Position numbers and translations under genes: made by a program
Notes under the pieces: model-generated
Seen by the model: only the letters and a program-made list of their open reading frames with translations
Told to the model about the DNA's origin: nothing
Database searches by the model: none
Shown: positions 17,393 to 26,320 of the stretch, piece by piece
Position numbering within the stretch: the first letter of the stretch is position 1
Layout of the letters: each line of letters begins with the position of its first letter
Assembly (NCBI GenBank): GCA_025055765.1
Contig: JANWWS010000046.1
Coordinates: 1 to 64,000, forward strand
Reading direction: 5' to 3'
DNA length: 64,000 bases
DNA from: Leptospiraceae bacterium
GTDB lineage: Bacteria; Spirochaetota; Leptospiria; Turneriellales; Turneriellaceae

Positions 17393-18210
17393 TCCACCAC
17401 AATCACAGGTGAATTATCACTGTAGGGCATTGCTGGCACATAAGTACATTCGTGCGGATGATAAACCTTAATATCGGCAAAGCCACCTGACAGTAGGTTT
17501 CCTACTAAATCGGCTTGCGAGTAAAAGGGGAGGACAAGTTTTTGCTGCACGAAAAGACCTAGGAGTTCGCGAAAGATGGGGCCCAGGAGAGTATTTTCAT
17601 TTAAGTCCTGAGGATGGACATCTGTTAGGTAGATACCTAAAGGAAAATTTTCCAAGAAGCGAGCTATTCGCCGCAAAAGAGTGATGGCCGTTTTGCGGTT
17701 AAAATAACTAATAAGTCCCTCACTTAGAACGGCTGTGGGCTTTTCCCGATCTAATTTATTCCATATTTGCCCAAACAACGAATCATTGCCTATATCTAAG
17801 AGAACATCGACCTCTTCCATAACATAATTAGGGGGCTTCCTACGGTTTTTGAGTTTGTCTTTCTTGAGTTCTATAATTCCCGATAGATCGCTGTCGATGT
17901 AAACAATATGATCGAAGCGCTCGGCAAAGCGCAGCCCCCGGGGCGAGAAACCAGAGGCAACTTCCACGACTTGGGCTATCTGTTTTTCTTGGATTGCTCG
18001 CTCTAAAAGGTAGTTTAATAATAGATGGCGTTGCAAGAGCATGTTCTCCAGGCTAACCCCGTAATTCCACTCGAGGAGGGGATTGAGAAGGCGAAGGGCA
18101 TGAAGGTAAAACTCTCCCTGGCTTGTACGTAGCTCTTCATAGGAGAGCCCATGAGCATACCACACAGCACCCGTATAATGGGCTGTCGGGGATATGTGCG
18201 GAGTGCTCAT
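17377..18210 (-). CDS. Class I SAM-dependent methyltransferase (LCM-like)
   Basis: 277 aa. The PTAHYTGAVWYAHGLS opening, the VVEVASGFSPRGLRFAER SAM-binding motif and the acidic VYIDSDLSG strand resemble the leucine carboxyl methyltransferase/PPM-like O-methyltransferases. The substrate cannot be told from sequence. First gene of the minus-strand set with the FAD oxidoreductase (16-nt overlap) and the polyferredoxin. It is divergent from pdxB with about 56 nt between starts. Confidence 0.8.
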   Translation of the reverse strand: MSTPHISPTAHYTGAVWYAHGLSYEELRTSQGEFYLHALRLLNPLLEWNYGVSLENMLLQRHLLLNYLLERAIQEKQIAQVVEVASGFSPRGLRFAERFDHIVYIDSDLSGIIELKKDKLKNRRKPPNYVMEEVDVLLDIGNDSLFGQIWNKLDREKPTAVLSEGLISYFNRKTAITLLRRIARFLENFPLGIYLTDVHPQDLNENTLLGPIFRELLGLFVQQKLVLPFYSQADLVGNLLSGGFADIKVYHPHECTYVPAMPYSDNSPVIVVECLIF

Positions 18211-18266
18211 GGGTATGCTTTACGGCTCCTTGCATATATGAAAAGCAACTTTTCGCTAGAGTTCTC

Positions 18267-19325
18267 ATGGTCCATAAAATCCTCATGCAAGAGGGAATCC
18301 CCTTACCGCCGGAATATAGACAAGCCCTACCCCCCCTCATCTTCTTTAATCCGGAGGAAAAAGAGAGAATTTTTGCTCGCCACGCTGATGCAGACTGTCT
18401 TATCGTTCGGGCAAATTGCTGGCTTTGCGCGAAAGATCTTTCTCTTTTGCCTAGGCTTAAGACCCTGGGTCTTATCTCTACAGGAAAAGATAATTTGCCT
18501 TTAAGTTACATACAAGAACAAAAAATAGACCTCTACAGTGCAGAAGGTGTCAATTCTTTTGCTGTTTTCGAATACTGTGTCCAGGCCATCTTCCATTGGG
18601 TACGAGAACATCCTTCAGAGATCTCCTCTGGCATTGGCATAATAGGCCGGGGCCGGATTGGTTCGCTACTTTATCGTTATCTCCAAAAAATAGAACTACC
18701 TACCAGGTGGTACGATCCTTTCCTGGAAGGCAGTCATACTCTGGCTCATGTCCTAGAGACGGGACTGGTGAGCTTACATGTTCCTTTAACCCAAGAGGGA
18801 CCCTACCCTACCGAAAACATGATCCACTCCGCGATTCTCCCTATGAATCCTCCCCGCATCATGAACACCTCACGAGGTCGGGTTATTGAGGCACAAACTT
18901 TACGATGGTTAGGGCAAAAAAATCGTATTTGGGCTCAGGATGTTTACCCCCAAGAGCCACCAACGGAGATCATACCAGCTCGCTTTAGTACCCCACATAT
19001 TGCCGGATACAGTACCCGAGGCCGTCTTGGGGGTGTCGAAAAGGTTCTGCGAGAGATTTTTCCCTTCCTGGGCCCTGTAAAGTACCCTCAAGGTGAACTT
19101 TGGTTTTTAAGCGAAGAAGCACAACTTTTTGCTCAGGACCCAACTCAATTTACAAAAAGGAGGGATAACTTCCCCTACCGTAAGGAGTTTTTTGAGTACA
19201 CCGAAGAAGATAAAAAGCGCTTCGAAGAGCATTTTGCTGGTTTACCCCACCACTATTTCTCCCAACTTTGGCATTATGTCGAATCCCTACGGGAGAGTTT
19301 GGGGAATTACGGGTATTCTAGGTAG
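18267..19325 (+). CDS. pdxB: Erythronate-4-phosphate dehydrogenase-like (PdxB)
   Basis: 352 aa from ATG 18267. The frame is open further back, but only across the divergent methyltransferase start. D-2-hydroxyacid dehydrogenase fold: GRGRIGS (128-133), NTSRGRVI with the catalytic Arg at 203, Glu near 230 and His244 in TPHIAGYSTRG. The HIAGYS stretch and the C-terminal dimerisation region (after about 270) match PdxB rather than lactate or phosphoglycerate dehydrogenases. The enzyme oxidises 4-phospho-erythronate in DXP-dependent vitamin B6 synthesis. Other pdx genes are not in the window. Its 3' end overlaps coaE by 50 nt. Confidence 0.87.
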   Translation: MVHKILMQEGIPLPPEYRQALPPLIFFNPEEKERIFARHADADCLIVRANCWLCAKDLSLLPRLKTLGLISTGKDNLPLSYIQEQKIDLYSAEGVNSFAVFEYCVQAIFHWVREHPSEISSGIGIIGRGRIGSLLYRYLQKIELPTRWYDPFLEGSHTLAHVLETGLVSLHVPLTQEGPYPTENMIHSAILPMNPPRIMNTSRGRVIEAQTLRWLGQKNRIWAQDVYPQEPPTEIIPARFSTPHIAGYSTRGRLGGVEKVLREIFPFLGPVKYPQGELWFLSEEAQLFAQDPTQFTKRRDNFPYRKEFFEYTEEDKKRFEEHFAGLPHHYFSQLWHYVESLRESLGNYGYSR

Positions 19326-19914
19326 CGGGAAAAGCACCGTGGCCAAAATTCTGGCTCGCTTAGGAGCCAAGGTCCTCGATGCCGATAGCCTTGCTCGAGA
19401 AGTTGCCCAGCCTCAAAGCCCCTTTTATAGGGAAATCCGGCAAAGCTTAGAAACTGAGTTTTTTCAGGAAAAGGAGGCTCTCTTTTTTCCAGATGGTCAA
19501 CTAAACCGAGGGTTACTTGCGGCCATTGCCTTTGCTTCTGCGGAAAAGACGCAAAAATTAAACCAAATTTTCCACCCTGCTGTCGAAAAACTTTTTGAGC
19601 AAAAGCTTTCGCAACTACCCCCACAAGAACTCATTGTATATGATGTACCCCTGCTTTTTGAGGCTGGACTTCATAAAAAGCTCAAAGGGACCATAGTGGT
19701 AAGCTGTGATCAAGAAAAAGCTCTCGAGAGAGCCCAAAAACGCACAGGTCTCTCACGCCAAGATCTCTTAAAAAGACTAGCTCACCAAATTCCCCTAAAA
19801 GAAAAATGTCAAATGGCCGATTATGTCATTGATAACAACGGAAATCTATGCCAACTCTACCGCCAGGTAAAAAGCCTTTACCCAAAGCTAAGCACAGGAA
19901 CAAACTATGCGTAA
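19276..19914 (+). CDS. coaE: Dephospho-CoA kinase
   Basis: 212 aa from ATG 19276, the normal CoaE length. The open frame extends upstream only inside pdxB. It phosphorylates dephospho-CoA in the last step of CoA synthesis. P-loop GILGSGKST near residues 10-18, then VLDADSLAREV and the lid-region motif YDVPLLFEAG are all CoaE hallmarks. It overlaps pdxB by 50 nt at its start and the SPOR gene by 8 nt at its end, so the four genes pdxB-coaE-SPOR-argF are tightly packed and probably one transcript. Confidence 0.95.
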   Translation: MSNPYGRVWGITGILGSGKSTVAKILARLGAKVLDADSLAREVAQPQSPFYREIRQSLETEFFQEKEALFFPDGQLNRGLLAAIAFASAEKTQKLNQIFHPAVEKLFEQKLSQLPPQELIVYDVPLLFEAGLHKKLKGTIVVSCDQEKALERAQKRTGLSRQDLLKRLAHQIPLKEKCQMADYVIDNNGNLCQLYRQVKSLYPKLSTGTNYA

Positions 19915-20461
19915 GGTCTATGTAATTCATTTAGACCGCAGTCGGATTTTTCTGCTCTCAGGGATATTTCTCCTTGTGCTATCACTTGCTTTATTTGTGG
20001 GCTATACTTTCGCCTCAAGAGAGCCGAATAGCTTTGAAAAGGAAATCCCTATAGTGAGTGAGAAAACACAATCACTATCTAGAGCTGCTTCCCCCCAAGA
20101 TATGGTATTGCCTAGTGTAGATCAGCCCCTTGTGCAAGAAGAGGCAAAGCCCCAGGAAATAAACCTACACTTAGAAGATCCTTTTATAACCCCACCCCCC
20201 TCACGCCAAAGACAAAGCGAGAAAAAAATAGACCAATCTATCACAAAATACACAATTCAAGTGGGGGCATTTTTGCACGAAAAAGATGCCCTAAAGCTAA
20301 AAACCAAACTCTTAGAGCAGGGCTTTGCAGCTCGTGTCGAAAGGGGTCGTCTTTATTGGTTTGTGCGAGTTGGAAGCGCCACATCCAAAGAAAAACTCCA
20401 GACTTTAGCTGAAAAATTGCGCAAAAGCCAATTCGAAGTACTGATTCGTCAGGTATCCTAA
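19907..20461 (+). CDS. SPOR domain membrane protein
   Basis: 184 aa with a short cytoplasmic N-terminus, one membrane segment (about 15-37), a Pro/Gln/Glu-rich periplasmic linker, and a C-terminal SPOR domain (about 112-184, beginning KYTIQVGAFLHEKDAL). SPOR domains bind denuded peptidoglycan glycans, usually at division septa, so a role in cell division or septal wall turnover is likely. It overlaps coaE by 8 nt, and its TAA overlaps the argF ATG as TAATG. The linkage to metabolic genes seems to reflect compaction, not shared function. Confidence 0.88.
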   Translation: MRKVYVIHLDRSRIFLLSGIFLLVLSLALFVGYTFASREPNSFEKEIPIVSEKTQSLSRAASPQDMVLPSVDQPLVQEEAKPQEINLHLEDPFITPPPSRQRQSEKKIDQSITKYTIQVGAFLHEKDALKLKTKLLEQGFAARVERGRLYWFVRVGSATSKEKLQTLAEKLRKSQFEVLIRQVS

Positions 20462-21366
20462 TGCCACGCCATTTCTTGAGTATTTCAGATATATCCCGGC
20501 AGGAATTTCATTCCATAATTGACTTTGCACTAGCCATCAAGCGTAACCCCCTTTTAGCCGGCCGCCCTTTAGAAAATAGGCACTTTGCCCTCATTTTTGA
20601 AAAACCCTCAACCCGCACCCGAGTTTCCTTTGAGGTAGCCATCCACCAGTTAGGTGGGCATACTCTTTTTCTCTCAGGCCAAGAGCTCCAGCTTTCTCGA
20701 GGGGAAAGCCCTGAGGATACCGCCGCCGTATTATCACGGTATGTGGATGGCATAGTAATACGCACCTTTAGCCATGAAAAACTCATATCCTTTGCTCAAG
20801 CATCCCAAGTAAGCGTCATAAATGGACTATCCGATTCCTTTCATCCCTGCCAGGCATTAGCTGACTTTTTGACCATCAAGGAAAACCGCCGTACCTTCTC
20901 TGGTCTTAAAATTGTATTCTTGGGAGATGGCTCCTCCAATGTCTGCAATAGCCTGATTATGGCTGCCGCCTATGCTGGTGCCCATGTAACCGTAGCATGC
21001 CCTGACGAACTATCCCCACCTCAAGCAATCTTGGAATTTGCCAAAGCAGAAAAAATGCATGTTGAACTCGAACGTGATGCAGAACGTGCTGCCGCCGGTG
21101 CGGATGTGCTATACACAGATGTTTGGGTCTCTATGGGCCAGGAGAATCAGTCGCATAAAAAAAAGCAGCTTCTTGAGCCCTACCAACTTAACGAGAGAGT
21201 GCAAGCAAAGGCGCGCAAGGACCACCTCGTTATGCACTGTCTCCCTGCCCACAAAGGAGAAGAAATTACCCAAACTGTTTTTGAATCCGTAAACTCTGTT
21301 ATCTTTGACCAAGCAGAAAACCGGCTACATGCACAAAAAAGCCTATTGCATTTTCTCTATCGTTAA
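20461..21366 (+). CDS. argF: Ornithine carbamoyltransferase
   Basis: 301 aa cytoplasmic enzyme that makes citrulline from ornithine and carbamoyl phosphate in arginine synthesis. The carbamoyl-phosphate motif is seen as STRTR (about 51-55), followed by HPCQ (about 129-132). The ornithine-site signature MHCLPAHKGEE (about 257-267) separates it from aspartate carbamoyltransferase. The TDVWVSMGQE segment is also typical. It is the last gene of the pdxB-coaE-SPOR-argF run and ends 13 nt before a convergent glycosyltransferase gene. Confidence 0.97.
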   Translation: MPRHFLSISDISRQEFHSIIDFALAIKRNPLLAGRPLENRHFALIFEKPSTRTRVSFEVAIHQLGGHTLFLSGQELQLSRGESPEDTAAVLSRYVDGIVIRTFSHEKLISFAQASQVSVINGLSDSFHPCQALADFLTIKENRRTFSGLKIVFLGDGSSNVCNSLIMAAAYAGAHVTVACPDELSPPQAILEFAKAEKMHVELERDAERAAAGADVLYTDVWVSMGQENQSHKKKQLLEPYQLNERVQAKARKDHLVMHCLPAHKGEEITQTVFESVNSVIFDQAENRLHAQKSLLHFLYR

Positions 21367-21379
21367 GAGCTATTTAGGC

Positions 21380-22330
21380 CTACAGCTGCTCTTCAATGAT
21401 ATAGCGGGGACGCTTTTTGGTTTCTTGATAAATACGTGCGAGGTATTCGCCAACAATACCCAAAGCCAAAAATTGCAGACCCCCCAACATGTAGAGGGGC
21501 AGCACCGTAGAAGCCCATCCCGGCACAGAACGCTTTGTAAAAATCGCGATATACAAGACATAGATACTCATGAACCCACTGAGAATAAATATTAGGATTC
21601 CCAGAAAGGTTATCAATCTTAATGGAACTGTGCTAAAGCTAGTTATGCCGGTCCAAGCAAAGGATATCATTTTAGCGACAGAATATTTGGACTTACCTGC
21701 CACTCTTTTTTTCACCTCATAATAGACATGGGCTCTCTTAAAACCCACATTAGATACAATACCTCGCAGAAACAGATTTCCTTCGCTAAATTTCAAAACC
21801 TCCTGCAGCACCCTTTGGCTTAAAAGACGATAGTCTGCATGGTCTGGTATAACATTCACACCCAAAAGTTTCATGAGGCGGTAAAAAACAACTGCTGTGG
21901 TTTTTTTAAACAAAGAGTCACTTTTTCTATTAGTTCTTATCCCAAGCACGAGGTCAAAACCTTCCCGGTATTTGTCGACAAACTCTTCTATTTTTTGGGG
22001 ATCCTGCTGTAAATCCGCATCTATGCTTACACAGCAGTCACATTTAGGCGCGACAAAGTCCATACCAGCAAGGAGGGCATTTTGATGGCCAAAATTTCGA
22101 GATAGTTTAAGGGCTTTTATGACCTTTTCTTTTTTAGCTGCTCTACCCAAGATTTCCCATGTACGATCGATACTACCGTCGTCCACAAAGAGCAAGAAAC
22201 TCCCTGCCTTTACTTTCTTAGCTTGAATGAGACGCAAGAGAATAGCTTTAAGCACTTGAATAGTTTGCGGCAAAACTTCTTCTTCGTTAAAGCACGGTAC
22301 GACGATGGCTAAGCGAGGAGGCCGTCTCAT
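21380..22330 (-). CDS. GT2 family glycosyltransferase (polyprenyl-phosphate sugar transferase, GtrB/DPM-like)
   Basis: 316 aa. The N-terminal GT-A domain has PCFNEEEVLP, VDDGSIDRTW, a DXD-type site in SIDADLQQDP and LRGIVSNVG. Two membrane segments follow (about 235-257 and 270-295) and a short basic tail. This layout matches GtrB/DPMS enzymes, which move a hexose or mannose onto undecaprenyl or dolichyl phosphate for use on the periplasmic face. The sugar is unknown. It stands alone on the minus strand, with 148 nt to the divergent phosphatase gene. Confidence 0.9.
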   Translation of the reverse strand: MRRPPRLAIVVPCFNEEEVLPQTIQVLKAILLRLIQAKKVKAGSFLLFVDDGSIDRTWEILGRAAKKEKVIKALKLSRNFGHQNALLAGMDFVAPKCDCCVSIDADLQQDPQKIEEFVDKYREGFDLVLGIRTNRKSDSLFKKTTAVVFYRLMKLLGVNVIPDHADYRLLSQRVLQEVLKFSEGNLFLRGIVSNVGFKRAHVYYEVKKRVAGKSKYSVAKMISFAWTGITSFSTVPLRLITFLGILIFILSGFMSIYVLYIAIFTKRSVPGWASTVLPLYMLGGLQFLALGIVGEYLARIYQETKKRPRYIIEEQL

Positions 22331-22478
22331 GTGAGAAAACCCTGTGGCGAAATAAACATTAATAGGAGACTCTTCAGCAATAAAAAAATAGGTGGTGAGA
22401 TTGCCTCAAAGGAACCCATAACAATAGTTTCTTAAAAATATTGACATTTTGGTATTGCGGAAAGACTTTTCTCAGCTC

Positions 22479-23978
22479 ATGGGAATTGCCCAATATCATG
22501 AAATTATACGCCAGCAAGAACTGGAAGGAGAGCGAATCATTAACTACGTACGTCTCTTTTTATGTCTTCTTTTCCCCTTGCTTATTGTTATCACGATTGC
22601 GAACAACAACTTTGTGCTTTCCAAAGGCAACATCATCGCTCTAACTGGCCCCTCTCTTGGTATTCTGTATTCCCTAATCCTATCTTATTTTTTAACGCCT
22701 TCTCGCTACAAAAGCAATTTGCGCTATCTAAGCCCCATCGTGGAGACAACTCTTATAACACTTGTGATAATTGGTGATGCTTTTGATTTGCATGCCTCCT
22801 ATGGCTCGATGTATTTATCCGCGGCCTACGGAGTATATTTTCTCTTTACTACTCTTTCTGTATTAAGACTCAGCTTTACCGCTTCCGTCTTTTCAGGTTT
22901 CATGTCCATGGCCGGCTACCTCTTTGTTGTCCTTGTAGGACTACAAAATGAGGTATTTGGGGACATCTATCGTAGTGTCACCCATGGTCAGGTGCGCGAG
23001 ATGAGACCTTCCCTTGATAACGAAGGTATTAAGGCTTTTTTTATATTGATAAGTGGCATTATTTCTGGTTATGGTAGTTTACGTCACAAAAGGCTTTTGC
23101 TGCATAACATACGCAAAACTCTTTCTGTGCAAAGAACAAATCGCAATCTCGAAAAGACGGTCGCCGAAAGAACCAAGGAACTGAGAAAAAAACACGAGGA
23201 AATCGCAAGAGATTTAGATTTAGCGCGTCATGTGCATGCCAACCTTTTGCCACAACAACTGGATCCCCACATTCAAGTGAAGGCAAGTTATCTTTACCTA
23301 CCCTACTTTAAAGTAGGTGGTGATTTTTTTGACATCCGTTATTTGGGAAAAGGCAATTTCGCTGTTCTCGTCTGCGATGTCTCAGGCCATGGAGTGGCGT
23401 CTGCACTCATAGCCTCGATGGCACGCATGCTCTACGAGCAAGCTGTTTACGAGCTACCTCGACCTGCCCAGCTATTATCGCATCTAAACGAAAAACTTTA
23501 TCGCCGCCTCTCCGGTAATTTTCTAACCATGTTCTATGCCATTTTCTTCCCTGAGGAGCAAAAATTACTCTTTGCTAGTGCGGGACACCCACCTGCCTAC
23601 CACTTAGGAGTCTCTGGTGAAATAACTCCCCTGCGCGCCAAGGGAGCTTGCCTAGGGCTATCGACAAAGGTACGCTTTGAGGAAAAAGAGATGTTCTACA
23701 GACCAAACGATCGGTTTTTCTTTTATACAGATGGTGTCTACGAGGTGCGTAGCCCTTACAACAAGGAAATATTTGGCGAGGAGCGCTTAATGTATGAGCT
23801 TTTGCAAGGACGCGAAAAAAATGGGCAGAACTGCTTACAAGATCTTTTTCAAAGCCTTGTGGACTTTGCTGGTAAGCGCGGATTTGAAGATGACCTCACT
23901 GCTCTGATAATCGACATTGGTACTCCGCCCGCTCTGGAAAGATTGGTTTTGGATAGTGCCATATACTATACGGTGTAG
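22479..23978 (+). CDS. Membrane SpoIIE/PP2C-type serine phosphatase
   Basis: 499 aa from ATG 22479; a TTG at 22449 also opens the frame. About six membrane segments fill the first 200 residues, then a coiled linker (about 205-255) leads to a SpoIIE/RsbU PP2C domain: FKVGGDFFDIRYL, VCDVSGHGVASAL, FTDG-like FYTDGVYEVRS and the C-terminal FEDDLTALII. The metal-binding aspartates are present, so it should be active. Such proteins usually control anti-sigma-factor antagonists or other switches in response to a membrane signal; no partner gene is adjacent. A TTGACA at 22441 lies upstream of the ATG. Confidence 0.9.
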   Translation: MGIAQYHEIIRQQELEGERIINYVRLFLCLLFPLLIVITIANNNFVLSKGNIIALTGPSLGILYSLILSYFLTPSRYKSNLRYLSPIVETTLITLVIIGDAFDLHASYGSMYLSAAYGVYFLFTTLSVLRLSFTASVFSGFMSMAGYLFVVLVGLQNEVFGDIYRSVTHGQVREMRPSLDNEGIKAFFILISGIISGYGSLRHKRLLLHNIRKTLSVQRTNRNLEKTVAERTKELRKKHEEIARDLDLARHVHANLLPQQLDPHIQVKASYLYLPYFKVGGDFFDIRYLGKGNFAVLVCDVSGHGVASALIASMARMLYEQAVYELPRPAQLLSHLNEKLYRRLSGNFLTMFYAIFFPEEQKLLFASAGHPPAYHLGVSGEITPLRAKGACLGLSTKVRFEEKEMFYRPNDRFFFYTDGVYEVRSPYNKEIFGEERLMYELLQGREKNGQNCLQDLFQSLVDFAGKRGFEDDLTALIIDIGTPPALERLVLDSAIYYTV

Positions 23979-24026
23979 GGTAAATAAATTTTAGCTAATT
24001 TGAAAGAGATTTTGTAATTTTCCCTT

Positions 24027-24395
24027 ATGAAACGATTTGACAGTCTGGCCATAACCCTGGCCTTACTCTTTTTTTATAGTGGCAAGGTCTTTGCCGAGAA
24101 AGTAAACCAAGAGGGGGTAAAAAGACAAATGAGCCATCCCATACTGGAAAAAATCAAAAACGGGGCAATTGTCGTGGATGTTCGCACACCCATGGAATAC
24201 CATGCCGGCCACTATCCTGGTGCCATTAACATCCCGGTGGATCAGCTGCCCGCTCGTTTATCAGAGCTAGACAAGAAAAAAGAAATTATTGTTTACTGTG
24301 CCTCTGGTGCCCGTAGCTCATCAGCCAAGATGTTTCTAGAGCAAAAGGGCTATAAGGTGACCAACGCAGGTGGCCTCCGAGATATGCCTCGTTAG
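24027..24395 (+). CDS. Exported rhodanese-like protein
   Basis: 122 aa. A signal peptide (about 1-23, ending FAE) precedes a single rhodanese domain: VVDVRTPMEYHAGHYPGA and the active-site loop CASGARSS with the catalytic Cys near residue 93. Single-domain periplasmic rhodaneses transfer sulfane sulfur, and some take part in stress responses like PspE. The physiological acceptor is unknown. The stop codon shares the TTAG tetranucleotide with the stop of convergent ftsK (4-nt overlap). Confidence 0.9.
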   Translation: MKRFDSLAITLALLFFYSGKVFAEKVNQEGVKRQMSHPILEKIKNGAIVVDVRTPMEYHAGHYPGAINIPVDQLPARLSELDKKKEIIVYCASGARSSSAKMFLEQKGYKVTNAGGLRDMPR

Positions 24396-26320
24396 CGCTG
24401 CAAAATTTCTCTTGGCTTCGAACCTATCTGTGGTCCAATCATCCCTCGAGCCTCAAAGGCCTCAATGAGCCTGGCAGCACGGTTATAACCAATACGCAAT
24501 CGGCGCTGCAAGTAACTTGCCGAGGCCTTGCCACTTTCCAAAATAATCTGCCAGGCAACCTCAAAAAGCTCTTCATCCTCTTCTTCTAGCTGGGCAGAAT
24601 TAGCCTTGGGATCTTCGAGCACAATATAAGACGGTTGCCCAAGCCCACGGGCGTATTCGACGACTTTTTCCACCTCTTCATCTTCCACAAGAGGGGCTTG
24701 TATACGTAATAATTCGCCTCGATTAGGATGTTTAAAGAGAAGGTCTCCCTGTCCCACAAGTTGTTCGGCGCCATTGGCGTCTAAAATAGTACGTGAGTCC
24801 GTTTTTTGGGCAACCTGAAGCGCTATACGTGCGGGACAATTAGCCTTAATTAACGCTGTGATGACATCTACAGATGGGCGCTGAGTGGCTAAGATTAAAT
24901 GAATGCCTACGGCACGGGCTTTTTGAGAAAGTCGAATAATAGAGCCTTCCACCTCTTTGCCAGCCACCATCATGAGATCCCCTAGCTCATCTATAAGAAT
25001 TACAATATACGGCATGGGAGGAAATTCTTCGTCAATGATCCTTTTCTCATTTTGTAATTGTTTAAGTCGCTGGTTATAAGATCGTATATCCCTCACCCGC
25101 ATCTCAGCTAAATCTTCGTAGCGCCTCTCCATTTCTTCGACAGCCCAGTTTAGGGCCAAAACTGCCTTCTGGGCATCCGTTATTACCGGATGCAAGAGGT
25201 GGGGTATATCATTGTAATGAGACAGTTCCACAAGCTTGGGATCCACCAATAAAAAGCGTATCTCCTCAGGTGTTTTTGTTAATATAAAACTTGAAATAAA
25301 AGCATTAATGGCCACCGATTTACCGGAACCTGTGGCGCCGGCGACGAGTAGGTGGGGCATTCTTGTAAGGTCTATGTAAACGGGGTTTCCCGCAATATCT
25401 CGGCCCAAAGGTAAACCTAGCTCTGCTTTAAATTCGGCCCAGGCTGGTTCTGCCAAAAGATCCCCTAGCCTTACCTGGCTGCGTTTCCTATTAGGAATTT
25501 CGACCCCAACTGTTGAGCGCCCAGGAATAGGGGCTTCAATACGCACGCGCAGCGCCTCTAAAGCCATGGCAAGCTCATCGGTTAGCGATAAAATACGGCT
25601 TACCTTAATACCAGGAGCAAGTTTAAGTTCATATCGGGTAATAATTGGCCCTCGTTGGACACCAATGACCTTCCCCTCTATGCCAAATTGTTGTAAAGTT
25701 TCCTCTAATCGGGAAATGACACTTTGGGTTTCTTGAAAATCTACCACACCATCCATCGAGGTGCCACTGCGCAGGAGTTTCCATGGCTCGTCTATTCCCC
25801 CGAGTCGTCGCACAACCGGCGTAATGGAAGCTCTCTCATACTCCTCGCTATGAGCCGAGGTATTTTCCCTGTCTTGCCTTTTCTCTTCCTCTTTTATTTT
25901 TTCTTTTTGAGAAAAACCTGTCTCTTCTAGAGTGCATTTTTCTTCTTGCCTAGGATTTTCTTCTCTTTTGGCAAGAGAGGACAAGGGGAAAAAATATTCG
26001 CAAGAAGGTTGGGACTTTTGTTCTTTTTTCTCCCACACATAGATAAATTTTGTTGGATAATATGTTATGTTGGATCGGGCTTGGCTTTCCCCTTTTTCTT
26101 CCATAGAACTTTGCTTACTTGTCTTATCCTCCCCAAAAGCAGTTATTTCTTGGGGTGTTGCTTCTGCCAAATCTAGGGACCCCTCTAGTTCTTTGAGTTT
26201 TTGCTCAAGATTTCGAGAAAACTCCTCTTTTTCGTTAGCTACCTCATCTTGTAGGTAGACTACTTCAATCCAGGGTAACTTTTCTTCCTTGGAGATGATT
26301 TTTTTTTCAAACCACAGCAT
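24392..26320 (-). CDS. ftsK: DNA translocase FtsK, form without membrane domain
   Basis: 642 aa. The motor is complete: alpha and beta domains (about 195-560) with Walker A GATGSGKS (328-335), Walker B VILIDELGDL, the ATQRPSVDVI motif, and a C-terminal winged-helix gamma domain (about 585-642, ending SKPREIL) for reading KOPS-like sites. The first 175 residues are charged, low-complexity and have no membrane segment, whereas FtsK normally starts with four. The upstream frame is occupied by uppP (14-nt overlap), so no membrane domain has been missed. It would pump chromosome termini at division. How it is held at the septum is not visible. Confidence 0.93.
   Translation of the reverse strand: MLWFEKKIISKEEKLPWIEVVYLQDEVANEKEEFSRNLEQKLKELEGSLDLAEATPQEITAFGEDKTSKQSSMEEKGESQARSNITYYPTKFIYVWEKKEQKSQPSCEYFFPLSSLAKREENPRQEEKCTLEETGFSQKEKIKEEEKRQDRENTSAHSEEYERASITPVVRRLGGIDEPWKLLRSGTSMDGVVDFQETQSVISRLEETLQQFGIEGKVIGVQRGPIITRYELKLAPGIKVSRILSLTDELAMALEALRVRIEAPIPGRSTVGVEIPNRKRSQVRLGDLLAEPAWAEFKAELGLPLGRDIAGNPVYIDLTRMPHLLVAGATGSGKSVAINAFISSFILTKTPEEIRFLLVDPKLVELSHYNDIPHLLHPVITDAQKAVLALNWAVEEMERRYEDLAEMRVRDIRSYNQRLKQLQNEKRIIDEEFPPMPYIVILIDELGDLMMVAGKEVEGSIIRLSQKARAVGIHLILATQRPSVDVITALIKANCPARIALQVAQKTDSRTILDANGAEQLVGQGDLLFKHPNRGELLRIQAPLVEDEEVEKVVEYARGLGQPSYIVLEDPKANSAQLEEEDEELFEVAWQIILESGKASASYLQRRLRIGYNRAARLIEAFEARGMIGPQIGSKPREILQR

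Noticed and set aside
22441-22446. TTGACA as the -35 box of the SpoIIE phosphatase promoter
   Set aside because: No -10 box at 16-18 nt, and a start there would leave almost no leader before ATG 22479.
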